The notes beneath the pieces were generated by a model. The model worked only from the letters and a program-made list of their open reading frames with translations. It was not told the DNA's origin and searched no databases. Both the position numbers and the translations under genes were made by a program. From Deltaproteobacteria bacterium (lineage in GTDB: Bacteria; Myxococcota_A; UBA9160; UBA4427): DNA of 64,000 nucleotides. Shown one piece after another: positions 52,441-61,333 of the stretch (its first letter is position 1; every line of letters starts with the position of its first letter). The stretch lies in NCBI GenBank assembly GCA_029261855.1, contig JAJDAN010000039.1, positions 124,001 through 188,000 of the forward strand. Reading direction: 5' to 3'.

Positions 52441-53886
52441 TCAGGCGAGCCACCCGAGCAGCCGTTCGCTCAGCGTGCCGAGCACGACCAGCAGCGTGAG
52501 GCCACCCGCCCAGGCGACGACCGGCCCGGTTTCGCGTTGCTCGATGCGGTTCACGACCCGAAACACGATCACGAAGGCCAACAGGATCCAGGCGTTCCAG
52601 AGCAGGCTCGACGCGAATGGCAGGCTCGCTTCTCCCAGCCACGCAGCGCCGGCGGTGACCGCCGTGAGGAAACCCGCCGCCGCGACCGGCACCCGCACCG
52701 TCGCCGGGAGCGCCCGCCAGCGACCGAGCCAGCCGACCGTGTCGGGCGCAGCCGATCCATCCGCAGACCCGACGTCGACGCCGTCGCGGAAGGGCCCGAG
52801 CCCGCAGCGGCGCAGCTCTTCCGTCGCCAGCTCCTGGAAGTCCGCGTTCTTCGTCATCACCATGTCGACCATGCCGACGTAGCCCGAAGGCAGCATCGGG
52901 ACGTCTTCGTAGACCCGCAGCTGCTGGAAGGGGCGCGTCTGCTCGTAGTGATGGTCTGCGTGCCGCGACAGGCCCGTGAGCCCGTAGTAGGTGAACCAGG
53001 AGTGCGTGTCCCAGGAATCTTCCGGACGGACGCGCGAGCCCTCCCGCATCAGGCCCCAGTGCTCGAAATAGTTGACGGCTTCGAGCAGCCGCGACGAGAA
53101 GAAGGCCTGCAGGACGAACGCCACGAAAGCCGCGAGTCCGGCGGCAGCCCCGACCCAGAACGCGAGCCCCCAGCCGACGGCCAGCCCATGGACGATGCGG
53201 TTGCCCAGCATGCGGGGGTCGAGGTTGGACATCTGCTCGTCGCCGAGACGCTTCTTCTCGAGCTTCCAGGCGCTGCGAAACTGCGCCGGGACGGTTCGGA
53301 GATAGAAGCTCTGATAGTCCTCCCCGAAGCGCGCCGTCGCGGGATCCTCGGGCGTTCCGACCCGCACGTGGTGGCCGCGGAGATGCTCGGTGAAGAAGTG
53401 CTCCTGGAGCACCGTACACAGCAGCAGGCGACCCAGATTTCGTTCCCAGGGCTTTCGGCGGTGGATGAGCTCGTGGGCCGTGATGATCGAGAAGCCCGAG
53501 CTACCGCCCACGACGGTGATCATCACCACCATGTCCACCGAGAAGACGGACTGGACGGCGAACATGCGAGCGATGCCGACGATGGCGAGCAGCTGCAGTC
53601 CCGCCAGCAGGTAGACGAGAGCGTCGAAGGGCCAGGCCGGCAACGCCTCGGTCGGTTGCCGCTGCTCTACCCGGTCGCCGTCGTCGAGCACGAAGGCGCC
53701 GACCACCGGCAGCATGAACAGGGGTGCGATGTACCAGGCGTGCGGTCCGCTGAACAGGAACGCCAGGGCGTTGACCGGGAGCAGCAACGAGGTGAGATGC
53801 TTCACCCAGACGCGCGCCACGTCGCCGGCGGCGAGGTGCGGGCTCTCGATGGGATCGGCGGTTCCAGGAGGGGATTGGGCGCTCAT
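52441..53886 (-). CDS. AlkB-family membrane di-iron hydroxylase (alkane monooxygenase type)
   Basis: 481 aa. The histidine boxes of AlkB are present: HELIH (138-142), EHLRGHH (167-173), NYFEHWGL (272-279) and RHADHH (308-313) followed by RPFQQLR. About six N-terminal membrane helices carry the active site. A C-terminal part of about 100 residues with two to three more membrane segments makes it longer than typical AlkB (about 400 aa). It would hydroxylate a terminal methyl group of an alkane or similar hydrocarbon with O2 and rubredoxin; no rubredoxin gene is adjacent. It is the last gene of the reverse set starting at HupE. Confidence 0.86.
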   Translation of the reverse strand: MSAQSPPGTADPIESPHLAAGDVARVWVKHLTSLLLPVNALAFLFSGPHAWYIAPLFMLPVVGAFVLDDGDRVEQRQPTEALPAWPFDALVYLLAGLQLLAIVGIARMFAVQSVFSVDMVVMITVVGGSSGFSIITAHELIHRRKPWERNLGRLLLCTVLQEHFFTEHLRGHHVRVGTPEDPATARFGEDYQSFYLRTVPAQFRSAWKLEKKRLGDEQMSNLDPRMLGNRIVHGLAVGWGLAFWVGAAAGLAAFVAFVLQAFFSSRLLEAVNYFEHWGLMREGSRVRPEDSWDTHSWFTYYGLTGLSRHADHHYEQTRPFQQLRVYEDVPMLPSGYVGMVDMVMTKNADFQELATEELRRCGLGPFRDGVDVGSADGSAAPDTVGWLGRWRALPATVRVPVAAAGFLTAVTAGAAWLGEASLPFASSLLWNAWILLAFVIVFRVVNRIEQRETGPVVAWAGGLTLLVVLGTLSERLLGWLA

Positions 53887-53917
53887 GGGGTCTCGGATTC
53901 CGGCTGGGGCTGGGCGT

Positions 53918-54586
53918 TCACTGCGCGACGCCGGCCTCGAGGACCGCGATGGCGTCCGCGTACATCTCGCGCTTCAAGGCGGCCATGGCCTCACGGCTCT
54001 TGCCCACGTGGGGAGAGGCCATGCTGATGGCAGCCCCCAGTACATCGACCTCCGGCGCGCAGTCCTGAACGATGGAGGCGGCCACCGCATCCTCCGCGCC
54101 GTAGCGGCGTCCGGTCACGATCGCCTCGTGAAAGGTCGGTTTGGGAAGCCTCGCGGTGATCAGGGCATTCATCCCCGGACGCAGAGGCATTCCCAGGTCG
54201 ACCTCGGGCAGGCACCAGAAGCCGCGATCGCTGCGCATCACACGGAAGTCGTGGCTGAGCGAGAACATGGCGCCCCCCGCGAACGCATGGCCGTTGAGAG
54301 CCGCGACCGTGACCATGGGGAACTGCAACATCCGCGAGAAGAGTCGCTCGAAGTCGTCCAGGAAGGCGCCAACCACCGGGAGCTCCTGCTGGGTCAGCCA
54401 GTCGAGATCGAGCCCGTTCGAGTAGAACTTGCCCTCCCCGACGGTGACGAGCGCCGCGGGCCCTTCGCTCGCTTCCACCTTGTCGAGGGCCTGGCCGAGG
54501 GCCGAAAGGAAGTCCCGGTTGAAGCGGTTCTCGCCGCTTCGCATGGTCAGGACGAAGACGTCCCCCTCGCGCTTCAGATCGATCAT
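53918..54586 (-). CDS. Delta3-delta2-enoyl-CoA isomerase-like protein
   Basis: 222 aa, shorter than hydratases. Crotonase-fold features are GHAFAGGAMFSLSHDFRVMR and CLPEVDLGMPLRPGM. Only the second catalytic Glu (LPEVD) is present; the first is Met. This single-Glu pattern and the sequence SHDFRVMR are those of monofunctional enoyl-CoA isomerases. It would shift a 3-double bond to the 2-position so that beta-oxidation can go on. It fits with the dienoyl-CoA reductase-like SDR encoded 4 kb away. Confidence 0.83.
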   Translation of the reverse strand: MIDLKREGDVFVLTMRSGENRFNRDFLSALGQALDKVEASEGPAALVTVGEGKFYSNGLDLDWLTQQELPVVGAFLDDFERLFSRMLQFPMVTVAALNGHAFAGGAMFSLSHDFRVMRSDRGFWCLPEVDLGMPLRPGMNALITARLPKPTFHEAIVTGRRYGAEDAVAASIVQDCAPEVDVLGAAISMASPHVGKSREAMAALKREMYADAIAVLEAGVAQ

Positions 54587-54616
54587 CCCGCGTTCCTGCT
54601 CCCTAGCTGCCGCGCA

Positions 54617-55396
54617 CTAGCGCATCAGCTCGCCGGCGTTCACCAACAACTTCTGACCCGACACCATGCGCGCGCGATCCGATGCGAAGAAGCAGATCAC
54701 CTCTGCCACGTCGTCGTCGAGGGGGATCTCACCGAGGGGCATGTTGGCTGTGATGCCGGCGACCACCTCGTCCTCGCCAACGCCCTGTTGCTTGGCGGTC
54801 ATCTTCACGTAGGCCTCGACCGGCGGACCCCACATCCAGGTGGGAACCACCATGTTGACCCGGATGCGGTCGGGCCCCAGCTCCTTGGCCATGTAGTACA
54901 TGGCAGACAGCAACCCGCCCTTGGACGCGCCGTACGCGATCTGCGGAGTCTGCGGCAGCAGCATGGCCTGAGATCCCACGAGCACGATCGAACCGCCGCC
55001 CGCCTGCTTCATGGCCGAACGCACGGCCCGCGCCAGGCGGATCGGGCCGAGGACGTTCGTATCGTAGGCGCGTGCGAAGTCCTCGAGGGGTGCGTCCTCG
55101 AAGGACCCGAAGACCGCGTCGAGCGCGGCCACCTGTACGAGGGCGTGCAAGGCGCCGAAGCGTGCGACCGCGGCGTCCGCCAGGGCGACGCACTGCGCCT
55201 CGTCCGTCAGGTCGGTCGGCACACAGGCCACGCGCTCGCCCGACGGATCCAGTTCCTTCGCGATCGCTTCGAGCTTGGCCGCCGTCCGCGAGGCCATCAC
55301 CACACGGGCGCCGTCGCGCAGCGCCTTCTCGGCGACCTCGCGACCGAGTCCGGGACCCACACCACAGACCACCACCGTCTTGCCTTCCAGGATCAC
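54617..55396 (-). CDS. SDR-family oxidoreductase
   Basis: 259 aa from GTG 55396, which overlaps the stop of the upstream hydrolase gene (GTGA). The cofactor motif is altered to CGVGPGLG (about residues 10-17), and NAG is replaced by VAALD. Catalytic YGASK (about residues 155-159) remains. These changes occur in a group of SDRs from steroid-degrading actinobacteria and others. The reaction is not known. Coupling to an esterase and an isomerase gene suggests lipid catabolism. Confidence 0.82.
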   Translation of the reverse strand: MILEGKTVVVCGVGPGLGREVAEKALRDGARVVMASRTAAKLEAIAKELDPSGERVACVPTDLTDEAQCVALADAAVARFGALHALVQVAALDAVFGSFEDAPLEDFARAYDTNVLGPIRLARAVRSAMKQAGGGSIVLVGSQAMLLPQTPQIAYGASKGGLLSAMYYMAKELGPDRIRVNMVVPTWMWGPPVEAYVKMTAKQQGVGEDEVVAGITANMPLGEIPLDDDVAEVICFFASDRARMVSGQKLLVNAGELMR

Positions 55397-56355
55397 TGAA
55401 GCGCCTCCCGCAGTGCCTCGGACGCTTCCTCCAGCAGCTTGCGCCCGTCCTCGACGATGGGGCTGAGCTGGAAGAAGACGTGGGGCATCCCGTCGTAGCG
55501 ATGCAATCGTACAGGTACTCCTGCGCTCTCGAGGGCGCGTGCGTACGCCTCGCCCTCGTCGCGCAGGGGATCGAACTCCGCCGTCACCACCAGCGCCGGC
55601 GGCAGGCCGCGATGAGACCGCGCGAGCAACGGCGAGAGCCGGATGTCCTCGCGCGGCTCGGAAGAGCCCCCGGCCCCGCGGTTCGCAGTTCCGAGATAAT
55701 GCCCGAGGAAGTACTCGACGGCGGCCCACGGCAGGAACGGCCCTTCGGCGTTGGACACGCGCGAGCCGTACTCATTGACCGGCCGGGCATCGACCGCGGG
55801 ATACACGAGCAGCTGGAACTGCAACGCGGGGCCGCCGGTATCCCGAGCCAGCAGCGTCATGACGGCGGACAGGTTGCCACCCGCACTGTCCCCGCCGACC
55901 GCGAGCCGCTTGGGGTCGCCCCCAAGACTACTGGCGTTCGCCGCGACCCACTGCAACGCGGCGAAGGAATCTTCGACCGCCGCGGGGAATGGGTGCTCCG
56001 GCGCCAGGCGATAGTCGACGGCGACGACGATGCAACCGGCGCCGGTGCAGATAGCGCGGCATTCCCGGTCATGGGTCTCGAGGTCGCCGATCACCCAGCC
56101 GCCGCCGTGGTAGAAGACGAGAATTCCGAAGGGGCCTTCGCCCGCCGGTCGGTAGACGCGCACGGGGATCTCTCCCGCTGGGCCCGGGACCTGGCGGTCG
56201 GCAACGGATGCGACGTCGGGCGGCGGCCCGAGCATGGCGACCAACGCGCGGTAGCCGTCGCGGGCTTCCTTCGGCGTCTGTTCTTGGAAGGGCTTCGCGT
56301 CGGGGTTGGCGGCGAGGCCGTCGACCAGAGCCTGGATCTGGGGATGAAGGGGCAT
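55393..56355 (-). CDS. Alpha/beta hydrolase of the hormone-sensitive lipase family
   Basis: 320 aa. The oxyanion-hole motif HGGG (83-86), the nucleophile elbow GDSAGG (Ser157), the acid in FDPLRDEG and the His in DGMPHVFF form the full family IV set. It hydrolyses carboxyl esters of short to medium acids in the cytoplasm. A role in freeing acids or alcohols made by the AlkB/Baeyer-Villiger-like steps is possible but not shown. It is coupled to the following SDR. Confidence 0.89.
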   Translation of the reverse strand: MPLHPQIQALVDGLAANPDAKPFQEQTPKEARDGYRALVAMLGPPPDVASVADRQVPGPAGEIPVRVYRPAGEGPFGILVFYHGGGWVIGDLETHDRECRAICTGAGCIVVAVDYRLAPEHPFPAAVEDSFAALQWVAANASSLGGDPKRLAVGGDSAGGNLSAVMTLLARDTGGPALQFQLLVYPAVDARPVNEYGSRVSNAEGPFLPWAAVEYFLGHYLGTANRGAGGSSEPREDIRLSPLLARSHRGLPPALVVTAEFDPLRDEGEAYARALESAGVPVRLHRYDGMPHVFFQLSPIVEDGRKLLEEASEALREALQ

Positions 56356-56409
56356 CGCGCGAACGTAGCAGGCGCGAGGCGGACCCCGGGTCCGAAGCGA
56401 CCGAAACGG

Positions 56410-57486
56410 TCAGGGGAACAGATTGCGAGCGCGCTCGATGCACCACATGGCGGCCAGGGATCCCATCACGTAGACGGGTAGTCGAGGCGCCCACGTCGGC
56501 AGCCAAGCGTCGGACCGCAGGACGTGCAGCAACCCGCGCGCAGCCAGAACGAGGCAGACGAACGCGACCTGTCCGACCTCGATCCCGACATTGAACGACA
56601 GCAACGCCAGCAGGATCTCGCCTTCGGGCAGCCCCGCTTCGACGAGCGCGCCGGCGAAGCCCAGGCCGTGCAGCAGCCCGAAGCCTCCCGCGAGCAACCA
56701 CGGCAGCCGGGCGGTGCGCACCGCATCGGGCGCCGCGCCTTCTACAGCCGTGGGTCGCGCAAGCTCGACGGCAAGCAGCAGCACACTGAGTGCGATCGCG
56801 AACTCGACAGGCGGCCCCGGGACCCGCACCCAATTTAGTGCTGCGAGACTCAGGGTCGCACAGTGCCCCACTGTGAACGCCGACAACGTCAGCAGCAAAC
56901 GCCCCAGATAGCCGGGCCCCGGCGCCACCAACAGCACCAACCCGAGTACGAAGAGCAGATGATCGAGGCCACTGAAGATGTGCCGGGCACCCATGTCGAG
57001 GTACGACGAGAAGACCTGGACCCGGCTCGGGCGGACTGGCACCTCGACCGTCGACGCACCGGCACGCAGCACCCGTTGCAGACTGCGGCCATCCTCGAGC
57101 TGCACCCGCAGTAGCGCGTCGATCGCGTTCTCGCCGAGACCGCCGACGCCGACGACCTGGCCCGTCAGCGGCTCGTCGCAGGCCAGAGTCCAGCGCTGAA
57201 CGCGTCCCGTTCCCTCCATCTCGAGCGCGACCTCGCCAACCCGGCGACAGCTGTCGGGCAGGATCGGGGCGAGCCGCTCCGCCGCCCGGCGAGAGCGGAC
57301 GTAGCGCGTGGTCTTGAAGCGGACCTCGACCCGTCCGTTCGGCTGCTCGCGCAGCTCGAGCAACGCGGGGGCAAGTGGGTGCGCGGCGGCGACTCCCGCC
57401 AGGGTTCCCGTGACTGCGACCACGACCGCGACAACGACAGCGGCCAGCAGCCACGAGGCACATCGCATGCGGGTTGCGGTCTTCAT
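56410..57486 (-). CDS. HupE/UreJ-2 family membrane protein
   Basis: 358 aa from ATG 57486. A signal peptide or first membrane helix of about 37 residues ends in GVAAAHPLAP. A soluble extracytoplasmic domain follows (to about residue 165), with a Cys pair likely between SCRRVG and ACDEPL. Then come about six membrane segments containing GARHIFSGLDHLLFVLGLVLL and TLSAFTVGHCATLSLA, the HupE/UreJ-2 signature with Asp-His and Gly-His. Such proteins may transport nickel or other metals; this is not shown for the long form. It heads the reverse set that ends with AlkB. Confidence 0.84.
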   Translation of the reverse strand: MKTATRMRCASWLLAAVVVAVVVAVTGTLAGVAAAHPLAPALLELREQPNGRVEVRFKTTRYVRSRRAAERLAPILPDSCRRVGEVALEMEGTGRVQRWTLACDEPLTGQVVGVGGLGENAIDALLRVQLEDGRSLQRVLRAGASTVEVPVRPSRVQVFSSYLDMGARHIFSGLDHLLFVLGLVLLVAPGPGYLGRLLLTLSAFTVGHCATLSLAALNWVRVPGPPVEFAIALSVLLLAVELARPTAVEGAAPDAVRTARLPWLLAGGFGLLHGLGFAGALVEAGLPEGEILLALLSFNVGIEVGQVAFVCLVLAARGLLHVLRSDAWLPTWAPRLPVYVMGSLAAMWCIERARNLFP

Positions 57487-57581
57487 CCCGGTGGCTCCTC
57501 GCCGCCCGGCAGTCCCAGGCCGCGCGGACGCTACCATCCTCCGACCGGGCCGCCTGTCTCGACCCGACGAGAGGAGACGAC

Positions 57582-58514
57582 TTGCTCATCGCGGAGGGAC
57601 TCCGCAAACGCTTCGGCGACCGGGAGGCGGTTGCCGGGGTCGGCTTCGAGATTGCGCCGGGTGAGATCTACGGCTTGCTCGGGCCGAACGGCGCGGGCAA
57701 GACCACGACGATCTCGATGATCACCGGCGTACTGCCCCGCGACGGCGGGCGCGTATCCGTCGACGGCATCGACCTCGACACGGGTCCGCCGGCAAGACGG
57801 CGGATCGGCCTCGTCCCCCAGGCGATCACGCTCTACCAGGACCTGACCGCGCGCGAGAACCTGCTGTTCTGGGGTCGCATGTACGAGCTGCGCGGCAGTG
57901 CTCTCGACTCGGCGGTGGATGAGGCCCTGGAAGCGGTGGGCCTCGCGGATCGTGCGGCCGACCGCGTCGGCACCTTCTCGGGGGGCATGCAGCGGCGTCT
58001 CAACCTGGTGGCCGGCCTGCTGCACGGCCCGGGGCTCCTGACTCTGGACGAGCCGACAGCCGGAGTCGACCCCCAGAGCCGCAGCGCGATCTTCGACCTC
58101 CTCGAACGTCTGCGAGACGACGGCATGGCCATCCTCTACACGACCCACTACATGGAGGAGGCCGAACGACTCTGCGACCGCATCGGCATCATCGACGGCG
58201 GTCGGCTGATCGCGGAGGGAACCCGGCGCGAGCTCATCGCCCAGCTCGACGACGACGCCCGGATCGAGCTTGCCTTCACCGGCGGTCACGCGAGCGAGCG
58301 GTCGGAAGCGGTCGCCAAGACCGTCCCGGGCGTGCGACAGGCCCACTGGAACGGCGAGCACCTCGCCGTCTTCGCCGAGGACGGCAGCCGCTGCCTGCCA
58401 GGCCTGCTGTCGGCGATGCTCGAAGCGGACCTGCCCCCCGCCCGCATCGAGGTGGTCGAGCCGGACCTCGAGGACGTGTTTCTCGAGCTGACCGGCCGGG
58501 CACTGCGGGACTGA
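57582..58514 (+). CDS. ABC-2 type exporter ATP-binding protein
   Basis: 310 aa from TTG 57582, preceded by GAGGAG. Walker A GPNGAGKTT (about residues 35-43), Q-loop LVPQAITLYQDLTAREN, signature FSGGMQRRLNL, Walker B LLTLDEPTAGVDPQ and switch TTHYMEEAE. The C-terminal extension ending EDVFLELTGRALRD is typical of DrrA/CcmA-like exporters. It drives the two permeases encoded next. The exported compound is unknown; similar systems export drugs, lipids or polysaccharides. Confidence 0.9.
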   Translation: MLIAEGLRKRFGDREAVAGVGFEIAPGEIYGLLGPNGAGKTTTISMITGVLPRDGGRVSVDGIDLDTGPPARRRIGLVPQAITLYQDLTARENLLFWGRMYELRGSALDSAVDEALEAVGLADRAADRVGTFSGGMQRRLNLVAGLLHGPGLLTLDEPTAGVDPQSRSAIFDLLERLRDDGMAILYTTHYMEEAERLCDRIGIIDGGRLIAEGTRRELIAQLDDDARIELAFTGGHASERSEAVAKTVPGVRQAHWNGEHLAVFAEDGSRCLPGLLSAMLEADLPPARIEVVEPDLEDVFLELTGRALRD

Positions 58515-58522
58515 CTCGACTC

Positions 58523-59659
58523 TTGCGCTTCGCCCTCGTCATCTGCCTCAAGGATCTGCGCCAGCGCGTGCGCGATCGCACCGCGATCCTGGTCGCCGTC
58601 GTCGTGCCGATGCTGCTGGCAGGCCTGGTCGGCTTGTCCCTGGGCTCGAACCGGGCCGGGGTCAGCCTGCGCCTCGCCCTCGTCGACCTCGACGGCGGCC
58701 CGGACGTCGTGCGCTTGCGCGAACACCTCGCCCGCCCGTGGCTCGAGGACGTCGTCACGATCGAGGAGGTCGGCAGCCTCGAGATCGCGACGGAACGCCT
58801 GGCCGACGATGACGCCGACGCCGCGCTGGTCCTGCGCAAGGACTTCGCGCAGACTCCGGTGTCCGCCATGGCAGGCACTGCGCCTCCGGTGGAGGTGCTG
58901 GCCAGCGGCAACAACCCCTTCGCCACCCGGATGACCGTCGCCCTCGCCGAACGCTTTCTCAGCGAGAACGCGACGGGAGGAACCGAATCCGAAGCTTCCC
59001 CGGTACCCCTGCCATCCCTGCTCGCGGTTTCCCCGACCGGTCGCCTGCGACCCGTCGACTTCTATGCGTTCTCGATGACGGTGCTGTTCCTCACCTTCAC
59101 GGTGCTTTCCGGAGTGAGGTCCCTGCAGGAGGAAGTCGAGGCCGGCACCCTCGCACGCCTGATCGCCTCGCCGGCGTCCGCACGCTCGGTCATGGCGGGC
59201 AAGCTGCTGGGCCTGTTGATTCTCGGCTGTCTCCAGATGGCGGTCATGATCGCCGCCACGAGCCTCGTGTTCGGCACCGAGTGGGGGCACCCGCTCACGG
59301 TGACTTGCCTGGTGCTCTCGAGCGTCTGGATGGCCATCGGCATGACGTCGTTCTTCATGGCCATCGCCGCCAACGCGGAGCAGGGACAGATGCTCGCCTC
59401 CATCTCGATCTTCCTGCTCGCCATCGTGGGCGGTCAGTTCATGCCGGCCCAGGGACTGCCGGACGTCTTCGACACCCTGCAACGCCTCACTCCGAACGGC
59501 CAGGCGTCCCGCGGCTTCATGGACGCGGCGGCGCTCGCTCGGGACGGCGGACTGTCCGCGCTGCTCGAGCCCCTGGCCGTGACCCTCGGTGTCGGCACGG
59601 CCGGGATCCTGTTCGCCGGTCGGCGGGCGGGCTGGACACTCGAACGGGCGATGCAGTGA
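58523..59659 (+). CDS. ABC-2 type exporter permease
   Basis: 378 aa from TTG 58523. One N-terminal membrane helix, a large extracytoplasmic domain (about residues 40-170), then five membrane segments with SGVRSLQEEVEAGTLARLIASPAS and GGQFMPAQGLPDVFDTLQRLTPNGQASRG split over the loop. This is the YhhJ/NatB-like ABC-2 layout. It lies 8 nt after the ATPase stop, and its own stop overlaps the second permease start. The two permeases probably form a heterodimer. Confidence 0.86.
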   Translation: MRFALVICLKDLRQRVRDRTAILVAVVVPMLLAGLVGLSLGSNRAGVSLRLALVDLDGGPDVVRLREHLARPWLEDVVTIEEVGSLEIATERLADDDADAALVLRKDFAQTPVSAMAGTAPPVEVLASGNNPFATRMTVALAERFLSENATGGTESEASPVPLPSLLAVSPTGRLRPVDFYAFSMTVLFLTFTVLSGVRSLQEEVEAGTLARLIASPASARSVMAGKLLGLLILGCLQMAVMIAATSLVFGTEWGHPLTVTCLVLSSVWMAIGMTSFFMAIAANAEQGQMLASISIFLLAIVGGQFMPAQGLPDVFDTLQRLTPNGQASRGFMDAAALARDGGLSALLEPLAVTLGVGTAGILFAGRRAGWTLERAMQ

Positions 59660-60759
59660 GCGCGGATCCCGGGCGCCGCTCCCGCGCACTCTCGACCCTG
59701 ATCGCAGCCTCGGCATCGGGCGCATCCTCCATGGCGCGCGACGGGAACATCGCGGTCGGGATCTTCCTGCTGCCGGTCGTGGTCATCGCGGTCGTCGGCA
59801 TCGCGATGCAGGGCTACAGCGACCCCGTCTTCACGGTCGGGTTCCTCGACGAGAACGGCGGGCCCACCGCGAGCGCCCTGCGCAGCGCCCTCGCCGACGA
59901 GCCCACCGTGCGCATTCGGGACTACGACGACCCCCAGCTGATGCGCGCGGGGGTCTACCGCGGCCGATTGCATGCGGGCATGGTCGTGCCGAAGAACTGG
60001 GACGGTCGCGGCGACCTCGAGATCCACGCCACCGCCGCCGGGGTCGGGGCCATCGTGGTACGGGCCATCGCGGAGGCGCGTCTGGCCCGGGCGGTCGCGC
60101 CCGCCGCGACCCGGGCCGTGCCCCATCGGGTCTACGACGGCGGCTCCGAGGGCAGCCCGCCGATTGGCTTCCATTACACGGCGCCGAGCAACCTCGTCCT
60201 GTTCCTGATGGTCAGCGGCCTGGTGTCCTGTTCGGGCCTGCTGCTGATGCGACAGCGGGGCATCACCCGGCGACTGCTCGCGACGCCCGCCCGCACCTCG
60301 GAACTCGTGCTGCTGACCCTCGTCGGGCCGGCGCAGATGATGGTCGCCCAGGCCGCCTTCCTGCTGGCGAGCACCGCCCTCGCCTTCCGCGTGCCCTGGG
60401 GTGACCCCATCGGCGTCGGCCTACTGACCCTCGCCCTCCTGTTGGTCGCAGTCGCGCTCACGCTCTTCATGAGCACGGTCTTCCGCAGCCCCCAACAGGC
60501 CTTCTCCCTGGCACCGCTCCTGGCCATTGCCGCCGGGATGATCGGGGGATGCATGTGGCCGCTCTCGATCGTGCCGGCCTGGCTGCGCGACGCCGGACAC
60601 GCGCTCCCCACCGCATGGGCGATGGACGGATTTCTCAGCCTGATCTTCGGGCGGGAGAGCTACGTGCAGATCCTGCCGAACGTCGCCGTGCTGCTTGCCA
60701 TGGCGGCCGCCCTGGGAACTGCGGGCTTCATCCGCTTCCGGAAACGGCTCGCCCTCTAG
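59656..60759 (+). CDS. ABC-2 type exporter permease, second subunit
   Basis: 367 aa from GTG 59656 that overlaps the previous TGA (GTGA). It has the same plan as the first permease: one N-terminal helix, an extracytoplasmic domain (about residues 55-175) and five further membrane segments. MRQRGITRRLLATPARTSELVLL is the cytoplasmic ABC-2 signature. Its TAG stop forms the palindrome CTAG with the stop of the convergent gene, so both genes end on the same four bases. Confidence 0.86.
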   Translation: MSADPGRRSRALSTLIAASASGASSMARDGNIAVGIFLLPVVVIAVVGIAMQGYSDPVFTVGFLDENGGPTASALRSALADEPTVRIRDYDDPQLMRAGVYRGRLHAGMVVPKNWDGRGDLEIHATAAGVGAIVVRAIAEARLARAVAPAATRAVPHRVYDGGSEGSPPIGFHYTAPSNLVLFLMVSGLVSCSGLLLMRQRGITRRLLATPARTSELVLLTLVGPAQMMVAQAAFLLASTALAFRVPWGDPIGVGLLTLALLLVAVALTLFMSTVFRSPQQAFSLAPLLAIAAGMIGGCMWPLSIVPAWLRDAGHALPTAWAMDGFLSLIFGRESYVQILPNVAVLLAMAAALGTAGFIRFRKRLAL

Positions 60760-61286
60760 CCAGACGAGCCGTCGTCGGACCAGAAGCGCTTCCAGCTCTC
60801 CCAGCTCTCGGGGATGCTTCCCTTGCCGGTGTGATGCTCGGGCCAGTTGGCGTCGGGCAACGCAAGCGGGTTCATCGGGCTGTCCGGACCGTGCACCGTC
60901 CCGTACCACAGCAGGTGCGTTCGTCGCACGAAGAACCAGTTTCGGTCTCGCCTCTCATAGCGGTCCCGATACTGGATCGCCTGATGGATCCAACGGTCCC
61001 CGTCCTGGATCTCGCCTTTGCAGTACACGATCCCACGGGCGTGATCGTCGTCGTCGAAGTCGATCACGTGATTCCCGACGAACAGGATCGAAATGCCGAT
61101 CGCTCGCAGCTGCTCGTCGAAGTTCTCGCGCAGGGCCGAGCGACCGAAGCGTTCCCTTCCCACTTGCACGTCGTCGACGAACAGCGCCACCAGCGCGTCG
61201 AGGTCCCGAGCGTCCAGGGCGACGGCATAGCGCGCGGCGAGTTGTCGGATCTGGTCCGTCGCGAGCAGTCGTTCGAGATCGTCCAC
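60756..61286 (-). CDS. SnoaL/NTF2-like domain protein
   Basis: 176 aa. N-terminus LERLLATDQIRQLAARYAVALDARDLDALVALFVDD is the classic start of the NTF2-like cone fold. A later IDFDDDDHARGIVYCKGEIQ strand and QAIQYRDRYERRDRNWFFVRR close the pocket. Members include steroid isomerases, dehydratases and binding proteins. The common Tyr/Asp steroid-isomerase set is not certain here. The stop overlaps that of the ABC permease. Confidence 0.83.
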   Translation of the reverse strand: MDDLERLLATDQIRQLAARYAVALDARDLDALVALFVDDVQVGRERFGRSALRENFDEQLRAIGISILFVGNHVIDFDDDDHARGIVYCKGEIQDGDRWIHQAIQYRDRYERRDRNWFFVRRTHLLWYGTVHGPDSPMNPLALPDANWPEHHTGKGSIPESWESWKRFWSDDGSSG

Positions 61287-61333
61287 GAAGTGCCAGGGTG
61301 GCGGACGGCCCCGGGCAACGCCACCGTCCAGCC

